Shown here: positions 23,086 to 31,065 of the stretch, in pieces | Position numbering within the stretch: the first letter of the stretch is position 1 | Layout: every line of letters starts with the position of its first letter | Assembly: GCA_002292375.1 (NCBI GenBank) | Contig: DBBV01000018.1 | Span: 303,072 to 367,071, forward strand | From: Methylococcaceae bacterium UBA975 | GTDB taxonomy: Bacteria > Pseudomonadota > Gammaproteobacteria > Methylococcales > Cycloclasticaceae | Direction: 5' to 3' | Length of the DNA stretch: 64,000 nt | Notes under the pieces: generated by a model | The model's input: only the letters and a program-made list of their open reading frames with translations | What the model was told of the DNA's origin: nothing | The model's database searches: none | Translations under genes and position numbers: made by a program

Positions 23086-24522
23086 TTAAAGTTTTAGCTT
23101 AATCATCAATTGGTAAATGGTGCTAAACATTTTGCCATACGGTGGCGCTAAAAGCGGTAATGCCGGGTATTTAAACTGTTTAAAAATAGGCCGTAATTTA
23201 GAGAACTCATTAAACCCTTCTTGCCCATGATAATGGCCCATACCGCTATTACCAACACCACCAAATGGCATATCATGTTGGCCAGCATGCAGGACCGTTT
23301 CATTAATACACACCCCACCGGATAAGGTGTTTTTAATGATTTTATTTTGTACCGTTTTATTATTAGAAAAGATATACAGTGCCAAGGGACGCTCACCCTC
23401 GTTAATAAACGCTATTGCCTCATCAAGGTCTTTATACGGCTTGATGGGCAAAATAGGACCGAAGATCTCATCTTGCATTAATACCATATCACCATTCGTA
23501 TTCGTTACCACATGCGGTGCAATTTTACGACTTGCCACATCTTTTACCTCACCGTCCATCAATGAGGTAATAGACGCCCCTTTTTGTTCGGCATCTAATA
23601 AAGTACTGTTTAGTCGAGCAAATGATTTTTCATCGATAATCGAGGTGTAGTCTTTGCTTGCCAATTTAGGGTAACGCTTAGCAATCGATTTTTTTGCCGC
23701 TGCTATAAAGTTATCAACTTTTGCTTCCGGTACAAACAAGTAATCAGGCGCAACACAGGTTTGCCCCGCATTTAAGAATTTACCCTGCATAATACGGTCT
23801 GCGGCGGTTTCAATATCGAAGTCATCCGCAACAATAGTTGGTGATTTGCCACCGAGCTCTAGAGTAACCGGCACTAAATTATCGGCAGCGATTCGCATGA
23901 TCGTTTTACCGGTTTCAGGTGAACCCGTAAATACGATATGGTCAAAAGGTAACGGCGTAAATTCACTGGCTTTTACACCTGGCAATAAGGCGACGACATC
24001 TTCATCAAATGCCTCTTTAAACAAACCAGACAGCAACGCGGCAAGGTTACTTGAATTGGCCGCCATCTTGATCATGCAGCGATTACCAGATGCCAAGATA
24101 CTTGCCAATGGACTCATCACTAAAAACAAAGGGTAATTCCACGGTGCAATAAGACCAACAATCCCTTTCGGTTGAGGCAATACTTTATTTTGCGCACCTG
24201 CAAACCAAATAGACACTGAGCGGCGCTGCGGCTTCATCCATTTTTTAAGTTTCTTACGTGCGTAACGAATACCATCAATGGATAAAAACAATTCAATCAA
24301 TTGGGTTTCCTGGTGCGCACGATTACCAAAATCTTTGCTAATGGCCTCGGCAATAGCCTCTTGGTTATCTACCATCATTTTTTCAAGCTTATCCAAATTA
24401 GCCTTACGTTCAACATACGATGGGTATGGATTGGCCTTGTAGGCTTTTCGTTGACGCTCGTATATCAGGCGCTCTGCATTATCTTCAATATCAGGGGTCA
24501 TTGCTTCTACAGTACTATTCAT
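23086..24522 (-). CDS. Coniferyl-aldehyde-dehydrogenase-type aldehyde dehydrogenase
   Basis: A 478-residue class 3-like aldehyde dehydrogenase of the CalB type. It shows GLIAPWNYPLFLVMSPL, TLELGGKSPTIVADD (catalytic Glu), FLNAGQTCVAPDYL (catalytic Cys near residue 260) and DEIFGPILPI. The hydrophobic C-terminal tail (YPALPLLAPPYGKMFSTIYQLMIKLKL) may associate with membrane, as in fatty/terpenoid aldehyde dehydrogenases. It oxidises aldehydes to acids with NAD(P). In this island it could supply the acid to the ligases, for example from an alicyclic or terpenoid aldehyde. It stands alone, divergent from the dehydrogenase operon at 24609. Confidence 0.88.
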   Translation of the reverse strand: MNSTVEAMTPDIEDNAERLIYERQRKAYKANPYPSYVERKANLDKLEKMMVDNQEAIAEAISKDFGNRAHQETQLIELFLSIDGIRYARKKLKKWMKPQRRSVSIWFAGAQNKVLPQPKGIVGLIAPWNYPLFLVMSPLASILASGNRCMIKMAANSSNLAALLSGLFKEAFDEDVVALLPGVKASEFTPLPFDHIVFTGSPETGKTIMRIAADNLVPVTLELGGKSPTIVADDFDIETAADRIMQGKFLNAGQTCVAPDYLFVPEAKVDNFIAAAKKSIAKRYPKLASKDYTSIIDEKSFARLNSTLLDAEQKGASITSLMDGEVKDVASRKIAPHVVTNTNGDMVLMQDEIFGPILPIKPYKDLDEAIAFINEGERPLALYIFSNNKTVQNKIIKNTLSGGVCINETVLHAGQHDMPFGGVGNSGMGHYHGQEGFNEFSKLRPIFKQFKYPALPLLAPPYGKMFSTIYQLMIKLKL

Positions 24523-24553
24523 AGTAATCCTTTATAAAATTAATACGCTTTAT

Positions 24554-24567
24554 ACCAAGCGCTTGTT
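24554..24567. promoter_or_regulatory. Operator-like palindrome ACCAAGCGCTTGTT
   Basis: Contains the perfect 10-base palindrome CAAGCGCTTG and fits the KstR2 consensus AnCAAGnnCTTGnT at every fixed base, as I recall that consensus. It lies between the aldehyde dehydrogenase (start 24522) and the dehydrogenase operon (start 24609), and resembles the site in front of the TetR gene at 22450. Confidence 0.62.
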
Positions 24568-24589
24568 AGGTTTTTATCTTTCAGGTATC

Positions 24590-24603
24590 CTAACATTTCT
24601 TAT
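24590..24603. promoter_or_regulatory. Imperfect operator-like site CTAACA-TT-TCTTAT
   Basis: The left arm CTAACA and centre TT are identical to the strong palindromes and the right arm matches at 4 of 6 bases. It lies 5 bases before the ATG at 24609, so binding would cover the translation start region. Weak call. Confidence 0.35.
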
Positions 24604-24608
24604 AACTA

Positions 24609-25769
24609 ATGCCCAAATATTTAATAATGATTGAACGAACAGTATACGAGCAAGAACACGAAATGTTTCGCGACAGTGTGCGCAAATTTCTAGAAGACGA
24701 AGTCGCACCTCACCATGAAAAATGGGAAGAAGATGGCCAAGTTGACCGCTCCGTTTGGTTAAAGGCAGGTGAGTTAGGCATGATATCGCCTACGGTGCCT
24801 GAAGTGTTCGGCGGTGTTGGCGTAGATTTTCGATATAACGCGATTGTTGACGAAGAAGTCGCGCGTCTTGGTTTAAGCGGCCTAGGCTTTGCCCTCCATT
24901 CTGACATTGCCGTACCGTATATTATCCATTACGGCAATGACGAACAAAAAAGCAACTACTTACCAAAACTTGTCAGTGGTGAAATGATTGCTGCCATTGC
25001 AATGACCGAACCAGGAACAGGCTCCGACCTGCAGGGTGTTAAAACGACTGCCGTGAAAGATGGTGATGACTATATTTTGAACGGTTCAAAAACCTTTATT
25101 ACCAATGGTCAACTCGCTGATTTAGTGGTTGTCGTCGCTAAAACCAACCCTGAACTTGGCGCTAAGGGAACCAGTTTAATTCTATTAGAAAACGGTGTAG
25201 CGGGCTTTACCAAGGGTAAAAACCTGAAAAAAATAGGCATGAAAGCACAAGATACGTCTGAGCTATTTTTTGAAAATGTACGCGTTCCACAAAGTTGCTT
25301 ATTAGGTGAAGAAAACAAAGGCTTCATTTACTTAATGCAAGATTTGCCACAAGAACGTTTATCCGTTGGCATCACAGCGATCGCCGCCGCCGAATCCATT
25401 CTATTGCAAACGATCGACTACACCAAAGAACGAAAAGCGTTTGGCCAATCGATTGCAAACTTTCAGAACACCCAATTCAAATTAGCCGAAATGGACACCG
25501 AACTAACCGCGGCTAGAGTATTTATCGATCGCTGCCTAGAGCTACATATCCAAGGCAAACTCGATACCGTGACGGCTTCAAAGGTGAAATTATTATGCAG
25601 TGATTTACAGTGCAAAGTAATGGATCAATGCCTGCAATTACACGGTGGCTATGGCTATATGTGGGAATACCCGGTTGCTCGTGCTTGGGCCGATGCCCGT
25701 GTTCAACGAATCTATGCAGGCACCAATGAAATTATGAAAATGATCATTGGCCGTTCTTTAGTTCAATAA
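24609..25769 (+). CDS. Acyl-CoA dehydrogenase (LCAD type)
   Basis: A 386-residue acyl-CoA dehydrogenase of the long-chain type. It has GVGVDFRYNAIVDEEVAR, AMTEPGTGSDLQG, NGSKTFITNGQLADLVVV and LHGGYGYMWEYPVARAW. The C-terminal YAGTNEIMKMIIG has Ala at the MCAD-Glu position. The catalytic Glu is in LPQERLSVG, as in LCAD/IVD enzymes. There is no good ribosome site before either possible ATG (24609 or 24627), so the exact start is uncertain. First gene of a plus-strand operon with a ligase and a second dehydrogenase. Confidence 0.88.
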   Translation: MPKYLIMIERTVYEQEHEMFRDSVRKFLEDEVAPHHEKWEEDGQVDRSVWLKAGELGMISPTVPEVFGGVGVDFRYNAIVDEEVARLGLSGLGFALHSDIAVPYIIHYGNDEQKSNYLPKLVSGEMIAAIAMTEPGTGSDLQGVKTTAVKDGDDYILNGSKTFITNGQLADLVVVVAKTNPELGAKGTSLILLENGVAGFTKGKNLKKIGMKAQDTSELFFENVRVPQSCLLGEENKGFIYLMQDLPQERLSVGITAIAAAESILLQTIDYTKERKAFGQSIANFQNTQFKLAEMDTELTAARVFIDRCLELHIQGKLDTVTASKVKLLCSDLQCKVMDQCLQLHGGYGYMWEYPVARAWADARVQRIYAGTNEIMKMIIGRSLVQ

Positions 25770-25804
25770 AACTTACTAATAAAAAAGTAACGAGGAGAAA
25801 CCAA

Positions 25805-27400
25805 ATGCAAGCAAATGATGTTGAAAAAAATCTCATAGACCGTGTCGCGATGGGCGATATGTTCAGACGTCGAGCGGCTTCCGCAGCACAGTCCACCGCC
25901 TTGGTTGAATACCGCAATGGGCAACGCTTACACCTTAGTTACTTACAACTAAACCAGTCACTTAACCAAGTGGCAAACTCACTGTATTCACTCGGTGTTA
26001 AAGCCGGGGACCGAGTTGCTCTGGCTGGTTTTAATTCAATTGATTTTGCCCAAGCCTTATACGGTTGCATGAAAGCAGGCATTGTTATCGTGCCGTTGAA
26101 TCATTTACAAGGGAAAGACGATTTAACCTATACGATTAATCACTGCGCTGCAAAAGCAGTGATTGTCGAGGACTCACTGACCGAAAAATTCGATGCCATC
26201 AAAGACGCATTAAGTTCAGTGGAACACTGGGTGGCCATGGATGTAACCGGCTGCGAGGTGGCGTCGCATTACCTTGATTTCCAAACCCTTATCAAGCAGT
26301 CACTCAACGATGAAATAACAGGCTTACGCATTAATGATCGAGATCCTTTGCAAATTCTCTATACCAGCGGAACAACCTCTAAACCCAAAGGTGTTGAAAC
26401 CTCCCATTTAGCTTTATTCATTAACACCTTAGCGGCGGCGGTTGAATTGGGTGTTAAACCAAAAATGGCAGGGGCTTCAGTGATGCCTATGTTCCACTGC
26501 GCACAACATTTGGTCTCCACCACCCTAATGCATGTGGGTGGTAAAGTCGTTATTTTTAGACAATTTGACCCCAGTGAGTTTTTAAAAATTGTTGAAAAAG
26601 AGCAATTAGAATTTATATTCTTGCTACCTTTGATGTGGAAAGCCTTACTTGATGTGCCGGAAATAGACTCGTATGACTTGAGCTCAGTTAAAGTCGGCAT
26701 GTACGGCATGGCCCCCATGGATCAACCCAGCCTGCTACGGCTAAAGGCGCGCTTTAACTGCCCATTTGTTTTAGCGTCTGGACAAACCGAAATGACACCT
26801 TTAGCAACTGTTTTTCATGATATTTGGCCTGAAAAAAAGGGCAATTATTGGGGTGAAGGCATCCTCACCACAGATCAAGCGGTAATGAATGATCAAGGCG
26901 ACTTATTACCCGACGGTGAAATTGGTGAAATTGTCTGGCGCGCGCCCTCAGTCATGACCGGCTACTATAAAGACCCTGAAGCAACTGCTGAAGCATCAAA
27001 GTTCGATTGGCATCACTCAGGCGATTTGGGCTACTTTGACGAAGACCATCAATTAATGTTCGTCGATCGTAAAAAAGACATGATTAAAACCGGTGGTGAA
27101 AACGTGCCCTCCGTAAAAGTTGAGCGGGTCATAATGGCCCACTCTGCTGTTGCCGGTGTCACTGTTATTGGCTTGCCGCACCCGCATTGGACAGAAGCGG
27201 TCACCGCCTTTGTCATTTTAAAACCGGGGACACAGGCTAACGAAGAGGAAATCATCAGCCTATGCAAGGCTGAACTAGGTGGCTACGAAGTACCCAAACG
27301 AGTCGTTTTTGTCGACAGTATAGCCACTACCGCAACCGGTAAGTTTTTAAAAACAACACTTCGTGAGCAATACGTTAATTTATATCAAGATAACGAATAA
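25805..27400 (+). CDS. Acyl-CoA ligase (AMP-forming)
   Basis: A 531-residue adenylate-forming ligase: LYTSGTTSKPKGVETSHLA (P-loop near residue 185), ASGQTEMTPLA, SGDLGYFDEDHQLMFVDRKKDMIKTGGENV and the catalytic-Lys tail TATGKFLKTTLRE. The ATG follows GAGGAG at good spacing. It lies between two dehydrogenase genes, 35 bases after the first. It resembles long-chain or carnitine/crotonobetaine-type CoA ligases; the substrate cannot be read from sequence. It probably activates the acid that both flanking dehydrogenases oxidise. Confidence 0.87.
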   Translation: MQANDVEKNLIDRVAMGDMFRRRAASAAQSTALVEYRNGQRLHLSYLQLNQSLNQVANSLYSLGVKAGDRVALAGFNSIDFAQALYGCMKAGIVIVPLNHLQGKDDLTYTINHCAAKAVIVEDSLTEKFDAIKDALSSVEHWVAMDVTGCEVASHYLDFQTLIKQSLNDEITGLRINDRDPLQILYTSGTTSKPKGVETSHLALFINTLAAAVELGVKPKMAGASVMPMFHCAQHLVSTTLMHVGGKVVIFRQFDPSEFLKIVEKEQLEFIFLLPLMWKALLDVPEIDSYDLSSVKVGMYGMAPMDQPSLLRLKARFNCPFVLASGQTEMTPLATVFHDIWPEKKGNYWGEGILTTDQAVMNDQGDLLPDGEIGEIVWRAPSVMTGYYKDPEATAEASKFDWHHSGDLGYFDEDHQLMFVDRKKDMIKTGGENVPSVKVERVIMAHSAVAGVTVIGLPHPHWTEAVTAFVILKPGTQANEEEIISLCKAELGGYEVPKRVVFVDSIATTATGKFLKTTLREQYVNLYQDNE

Positions 27401-27446
27401 CCTAGGTCACGCTTACTTACAGAAAACTCAGCATTAAGGAAAACAC

Positions 27447-28622
27447 ATGTTAAATGTTACTCAATACGGCTTTACTTCAGAACACCAGCAAGTTTATGAC
27501 ATGGTGTACAAATATTCACGTGATGAGTTATACCCCCTGTCAGAAAAAATGGACAAGGACGACTGGTTCCCTGAACAAGCCTTCCGAGACATGGCAAAGG
27601 TCGGCTTACTGGGCCTAACAGTACCCGAGCAATACGGTGGTCCGGGAATGGATTTATATGCCCAAGCCTTTGCTTGCGAAGCGATGAGCGTCTGGAATCA
27701 CACCATGGCCGGCAATTACTTAGCCAGTGATAATTTGTGCGTAAACAATATCCTACGTAACGCCAATGAGTTCTTAAAACAAAAATACTTACCCCGCCTG
27801 TGTGATGGCTCAGCCATTGGCGCATTGGGCTTAACCGAACCGGGTGCCGGTTCTGACGCACTCGGCAGCATGGCAACGACCGCTATTCGCGAAGGCGATC
27901 ATTATATTTTAAATGGCCGTAAGCTGTTTATTACCAACGGTCCGGTAGCCGACGTTTTACTGGTGTATGCTAAAACAGCCCCAGAAAAAGGCGCTCACGG
28001 TATTTCTGCTTTTATTATAGAAAAAGGCTTCCCTGGCTTTTCGGTCGCGCAAAAACTGGTAAAAATGGGCTGGCGCGGAAGTGAAACTGGCGAATTGGTC
28101 TTTGATAACTGCAAAGTACCCGCAGAAAACCTCGTCGGCACAGAAAACAGCGGTGTGGAAATTGTGATGAGCGGCCTGGACATCGAACGTGTGGTGCTGT
28201 GTTCTCATGCCATCGGCATTTCTCAGCGTGCACTTGAAATTACAATTGATTACGCCAAGCAGCGGCAGCAATTCAACAAGCCGATTGCTGCTTTTCAAAT
28301 GGTCCAATCGATGATTGCCGATATGTATACAGACCTTGAACTTATGCGCTGTTTAACCTACCAATTACTAAAAGAAATTAAAGACCTTGAACAAGGCGGC
28401 GGTGGTCGCGGAGAAATTCATATGCGTTCAGCAGCGGCGGCACTCCACGCCGGTCGAGGCTGTATGCGAATACTCGATCAAGGCGTGCAAATACATGGTG
28501 GCATGGGGTTTATGTGGGAGTCTGAAATCAACCGCTTATACCGCACCGGCAAAATTCTTGAAATTGGTGCTGGCACCAATGAAGTAAGAAAATTAATTAT
28601 CGCTGGCGAATTACTCAAATAA
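27447..28622 (+). CDS. Acyl-CoA dehydrogenase (IVD-like)
   Basis: A 391-residue acyl-CoA dehydrogenase with VPEQYGGPGMD, LTEPGAGSDALGS, NGRKLFITNGPVADV and QIHGGMGFMWESE. The helix-G segment GLDIERVVL carries the isovaleryl-CoA-dehydrogenase-type Glu, and the C-terminal GAGTNEVRKLI has Ala at the MCAD position. A Gly-rich stretch (EQGGGGRGE near residue 316) is unusual and may be a surface loop. AAGGAAA precedes the ATG. IVD-type active sites often take 2- or 3-methyl-branched acyl groups, in keeping with a branched substrate, but this is inference. Confidence 0.88.
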   Translation: MLNVTQYGFTSEHQQVYDMVYKYSRDELYPLSEKMDKDDWFPEQAFRDMAKVGLLGLTVPEQYGGPGMDLYAQAFACEAMSVWNHTMAGNYLASDNLCVNNILRNANEFLKQKYLPRLCDGSAIGALGLTEPGAGSDALGSMATTAIREGDHYILNGRKLFITNGPVADVLLVYAKTAPEKGAHGISAFIIEKGFPGFSVAQKLVKMGWRGSETGELVFDNCKVPAENLVGTENSGVEIVMSGLDIERVVLCSHAIGISQRALEITIDYAKQRQQFNKPIAAFQMVQSMIADMYTDLELMRCLTYQLLKEIKDLEQGGGGRGEIHMRSAAAALHAGRGCMRILDQGVQIHGGMGFMWESEINRLYRTGKILEIGAGTNEVRKLIIAGELLK

Positions 28623-28626
28623 ACCT

Positions 28627-29304
28627 ATGGATACAATGCAAGTTTACCTTCAAGCAAGCCGTTTTATCGATTGTGATTCGGCAGAAGTTCAAGCCTTCGC
28701 GCAACGCGAAACTACTGGCGCAACCACTGATCGCGACAAAGCGATTCGCCTGTATTACGCAGTGCGTGATCAAATACGCTACGATCCTTATAAGTTTTAC
28801 CTGACCGAAGAGAATTTTAAAGCCAGTCATACACTGCAACAAGGTGCCAGCTATTGTATCCCTAAAGCGGTTTTACTAGCGGCAGCAGCGCGCGCCGTTG
28901 GCATCCCGGCGCAATTAGGCTTTGCTGACGTTAGAAATCATTTAAGCACCCAAAAACTGTTGGATCTATTAGAAACCGATGTGTTTATTTGGCACGGTTA
29001 TACGCTTCTATACATTGATGGTCGCTGGGTTAAAGCCACACCCGCATTTAATCTCGACATGTGCCAACGCTTTGGCGTTAAGCCGCTCGAGTTTGACGGT
29101 AAAAATGACTCGTTTATGCACGCCTATAATCAGCAAAATGAAAAACACATGGAGTATTTAACAGACCACGGTTCTTTCGATGACCTTCCTTATCAGCAAA
29201 TCGTACAAGCTATTCAGCAAAGCTACCCAAAGTTTTGTGCAATACTTAAACAACAGGCCATAGAAAAAGATTACAATTTTGATACCGAAAAAGTGTCTGT
29301 TTAA
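28627..29304 (+). CDS. Transglutaminase-like (papain-fold) protein
   Basis: A 225-residue transglutaminase-core protein starting 4 bases after the dehydrogenase stop. The likely nucleophile is Cys77 in QGASYCIPKAVLLAAAARAVGIPAQ and the His is His123 in WHGYTLLYIDGRW. The Asp usually found in the following strand (WVPVDPT) is not seen; the equivalent reads WVKATPAF. Transglutaminase-core proteins include peptidases, amidases and inactive forms. No signal peptide, so cytoplasmic. Its presence in a dehydrogenase/ligase operon next to DUF2889 suggests a hydrolytic or transfer step on an acyl derivative, which is speculative. Confidence 0.8.
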   Translation: MDTMQVYLQASRFIDCDSAEVQAFAQRETTGATTDRDKAIRLYYAVRDQIRYDPYKFYLTEENFKASHTLQQGASYCIPKAVLLAAAARAVGIPAQLGFADVRNHLSTQKLLDLLETDVFIWHGYTLLYIDGRWVKATPAFNLDMCQRFGVKPLEFDGKNDSFMHAYNQQNEKHMEYLTDHGSFDDLPYQQIVQAIQQSYPKFCAILKQQAIEKDYNFDTEKVSV

Positions 29305-29349
29305 TCAGGCTAAACACACCCTACTCCACCCTAACACTTTAGAAAACTG

Positions 29350-29904
29350 ATGCCCTTACCTGACAGCAATATTAAGAGAGAACATATCCACACCCGCCAA
29401 GTGACCTGCACGGGGTATAGACGCGAAGATGGTTTATGGGATGTGGACGCACAAATTAAAGACACTAAAACCTATACTGTTGAAAACAATCATCGTGGCC
29501 CAATTAAGCCGGGGGTACCCATTCATGAAATGTGGCTTCGCTTAACAGTCGATGTCGACCTTCTTGTTCACGACTGTATCGCGGTAACAGATCACTCGCC
29601 TTATGCTTGTTGCCCTGATATTACACCTATTTTTAAACGCTTAATCGGTGAAAAAATCGCCCCAGGTTGGACCCGTCGAGTTAAAGAATTGGTAGCCGGC
29701 GTACAAGGCTGCACTCACCTTGCAGACCTTGTAGGACCTGCAACCACCACCATTTATCAAAGCATGGCCGGTATAACCAAGGGAAAAACAGATGCAGAAA
29801 AGTCAAAACCGTTCTATATTAACGGTTGTCACGCTTGGGTGAGCGATGGGCAACAGGTACTAGATTTTCACCCAACATACTACACAGGAAAGAAAACTAA
29901 ATAA
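29350..29904 (+). CDS. DUF2889 family protein
   Basis: A 184-residue protein matching the DUF2889 pattern. Conserved features are an N-terminal HTRQVTCTGYRREDGLWDVDA, a central IHEMWLRLTVD, CCPDITPIFKRLIGEKIAPGW and GVQGCTHLADLVGPATTTIYQ, and a Cys-containing C-terminal NGCHAWV. Conserved Cys, His and Asp residues hint at a metal or catalytic site. The family has no established biochemical function known to me. It lies 45 bases after the transglutaminase-like gene, and the two may act together. Cytoplasmic, without membrane segments. Confidence 0.85.
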   Translation: MPLPDSNIKREHIHTRQVTCTGYRREDGLWDVDAQIKDTKTYTVENNHRGPIKPGVPIHEMWLRLTVDVDLLVHDCIAVTDHSPYACCPDITPIFKRLIGEKIAPGWTRRVKELVAGVQGCTHLADLVGPATTTIYQSMAGITKGKTDAEKSKPFYINGCHAWVSDGQQVLDFHPTYYTGKKTK

Positions 29905-29923
29905 TAACAATGAGGAGAACTAA

Positions 29924-30346
29924 ATGAACACTACATTATATGCACTATCAGGATTCGCCGGATGGACATTGCTACTGACTTTTGCACTCGTCAATATGCG
30001 GATGTACCATGCATTTTTCAGTGCTGATAAAATTGCTTTAAATAAATTTGCACCTGACGGTGCTGATGTACAAGGCTTTGGGCAAAGACTCACTCGGGCA
30101 CACTTAAATTGTATTGAAATGTTACCGGCTTTCGCAGCCTTAGTTATTGTTGCAGCCTTATCAAGTCAATTAGCCATTATGGAAGCAACAGTCATGTATG
30201 TGCTCTATGCACGTATTGCTCAATCCGTAGTACATATGATTTCAACCAGCATGGTTGCTGTTCTCATTCGCGCAACATTGTGGACAGTGCAGTTAGTTCT
30301 TTTGATTACTTATGCGTATCAATTGATCATCCCCATGTTCGCTTAG
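29924..30346 (+). CDS. MAPEG family membrane protein
   Basis: A 140-residue four-helix membrane protein of the MAPEG (membrane-associated eicosanoid/glutathione metabolism) superfamily. Hydrophobic segments lie near residues 8-25, 63-85, 90-110 and 116-136. The family-typical RAHLNCIEMLPAFAAL and YARIAQSVVH segments are present. GAGGAG precedes the ATG. Bacterial MAPEG proteins are mostly uncharacterised; some conjugate glutathione to lipophilic electrophiles, which could protect against reactive enals or enoyl intermediates. Last gene of the operon, followed by a terminator. Confidence 0.85.
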   Translation: MNTTLYALSGFAGWTLLLTFALVNMRMYHAFFSADKIALNKFAPDGADVQGFGQRLTRAHLNCIEMLPAFAALVIVAALSSQLAIMEATVMYVLYARIAQSVVHMISTSMVAVLIRATLWTVQLVLLITYAYQLIIPMFA

Positions 30347-30363
30347 TCGATAACATTGATAAT

Positions 30364-30390
30364 AAAAAGGCGCCCTTGTGGCGCCTTTTT
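30364..30390. terminator. Bidirectional rho-independent terminator
   Basis: An 11-base stem (AAAAAGGCGCC / GGCGCCTTTTT) with loop CTTGT, between the converging MAPEG gene and the membrane protein at 30401. Confidence 0.93.
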
Positions 30391-30400
30391 TATTGCTGAA

Positions 30401-30982
30401 CTATTTGACCATAGACCTAATTAAATTGACGACATTCAGCCCCAAACGAAAAAGCAGGTAACTTAAACTACTCAGCCAAATAAGCATCACCAACCAATAA
30501 GCCAAACGGAAGGCAATATTGGAAAACTCCATACTTAAATTCACTAAACTGGGGTCTTGGCTCGGTAAAAACATAAACGGTGATATCGCATTTGCTATTA
30601 ATGCCCATTGAAAACGACGATCAAAAACCTCTTTGACTAATCTAGAACGTGAGTACAGCCAAAGGCTAATACCAATAACAAAAAATGCCGGATAAAAAAT
30701 CACATAAATGACAATAGACGCCGGAATAATATTTTCGCTGGATTGCGCCATTTGGTGCCACGCTGTGTCTTGATGTGCTAAAAAACCACCTGATACCAAC
30801 ACGAACACCGTAAAGACTAACAAACCCAGCATCATAAACATCGATTGCTTGATCTGTCGTTTTGCACTACCGTCAAGCAAGCTGTTGAGTGGTGATTTCC
30901 GAAGCGACAAATAGGCAATAAATCCTAAAGCTATATAAAAAATAGCGATATAGATCGCGTTATCTTGATGTATTTCAAACAC
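30401..30982 (-). CDS. Hypothetical membrane protein
   Basis: A 193-residue protein with a GTG start and about four or five hydrophobic segments (near 8-27, 48-68, 85-110, 123-140 and 157-180). I do not recognise the family. It lies between two hairpins and appears to be an independent unit on the minus strand, downstream of the terminator-like hairpin that closes the BadH operon. No catalytic motifs are visible. Its link with the catabolic genes is positional only. Confidence 0.65.
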   Translation of the reverse strand: MFEIHQDNAIYIAIFYIALGFIAYLSLRKSPLNSLLDGSAKRQIKQSMFMMLGLLVFTVFVLVSGGFLAHQDTAWHQMAQSSENIIPASIVIYVIFYPAFFVIGISLWLYSRSRLVKEVFDRRFQWALIANAISPFMFLPSQDPSLVNLSMEFSNIAFRLAYWLVMLIWLSSLSYLLFRLGLNVVNLIRSMVK

Positions 30983-31009
30983 ACAAACTCCTTACGTAAT
31001 TATCGGCAA

Positions 31010-31049
31010 AAAAATGGTTGCTAGGACGCACGTCCTAGCAACCATTTTT
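31010..31049 (-). terminator. Perfect 19-base hairpin after the BadH-like gene
   Basis: Left arm AAAAATGGTTGCTAGGACG and right arm CGTCCTAGCAACCATTTTT with a 2-base loop. The T run on either strand makes it a strong intrinsic terminator for the 36638-31066 operon. It lies 16 bases after the stop and ahead of the membrane protein gene. Confidence 0.9.
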
Positions 31050-31065
31050 ACACGTGACTAAGAAT

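Noticed and set aside
23327..23650. Open frames on the strand opposite real genes (for example inside the aldehyde dehydrogenase, and 18010-18822 opposite the hydratase)
   Set aside because: They lack family motifs and ribosome sites, and fully overlap well-supported genes; they are shadows of codon bias.
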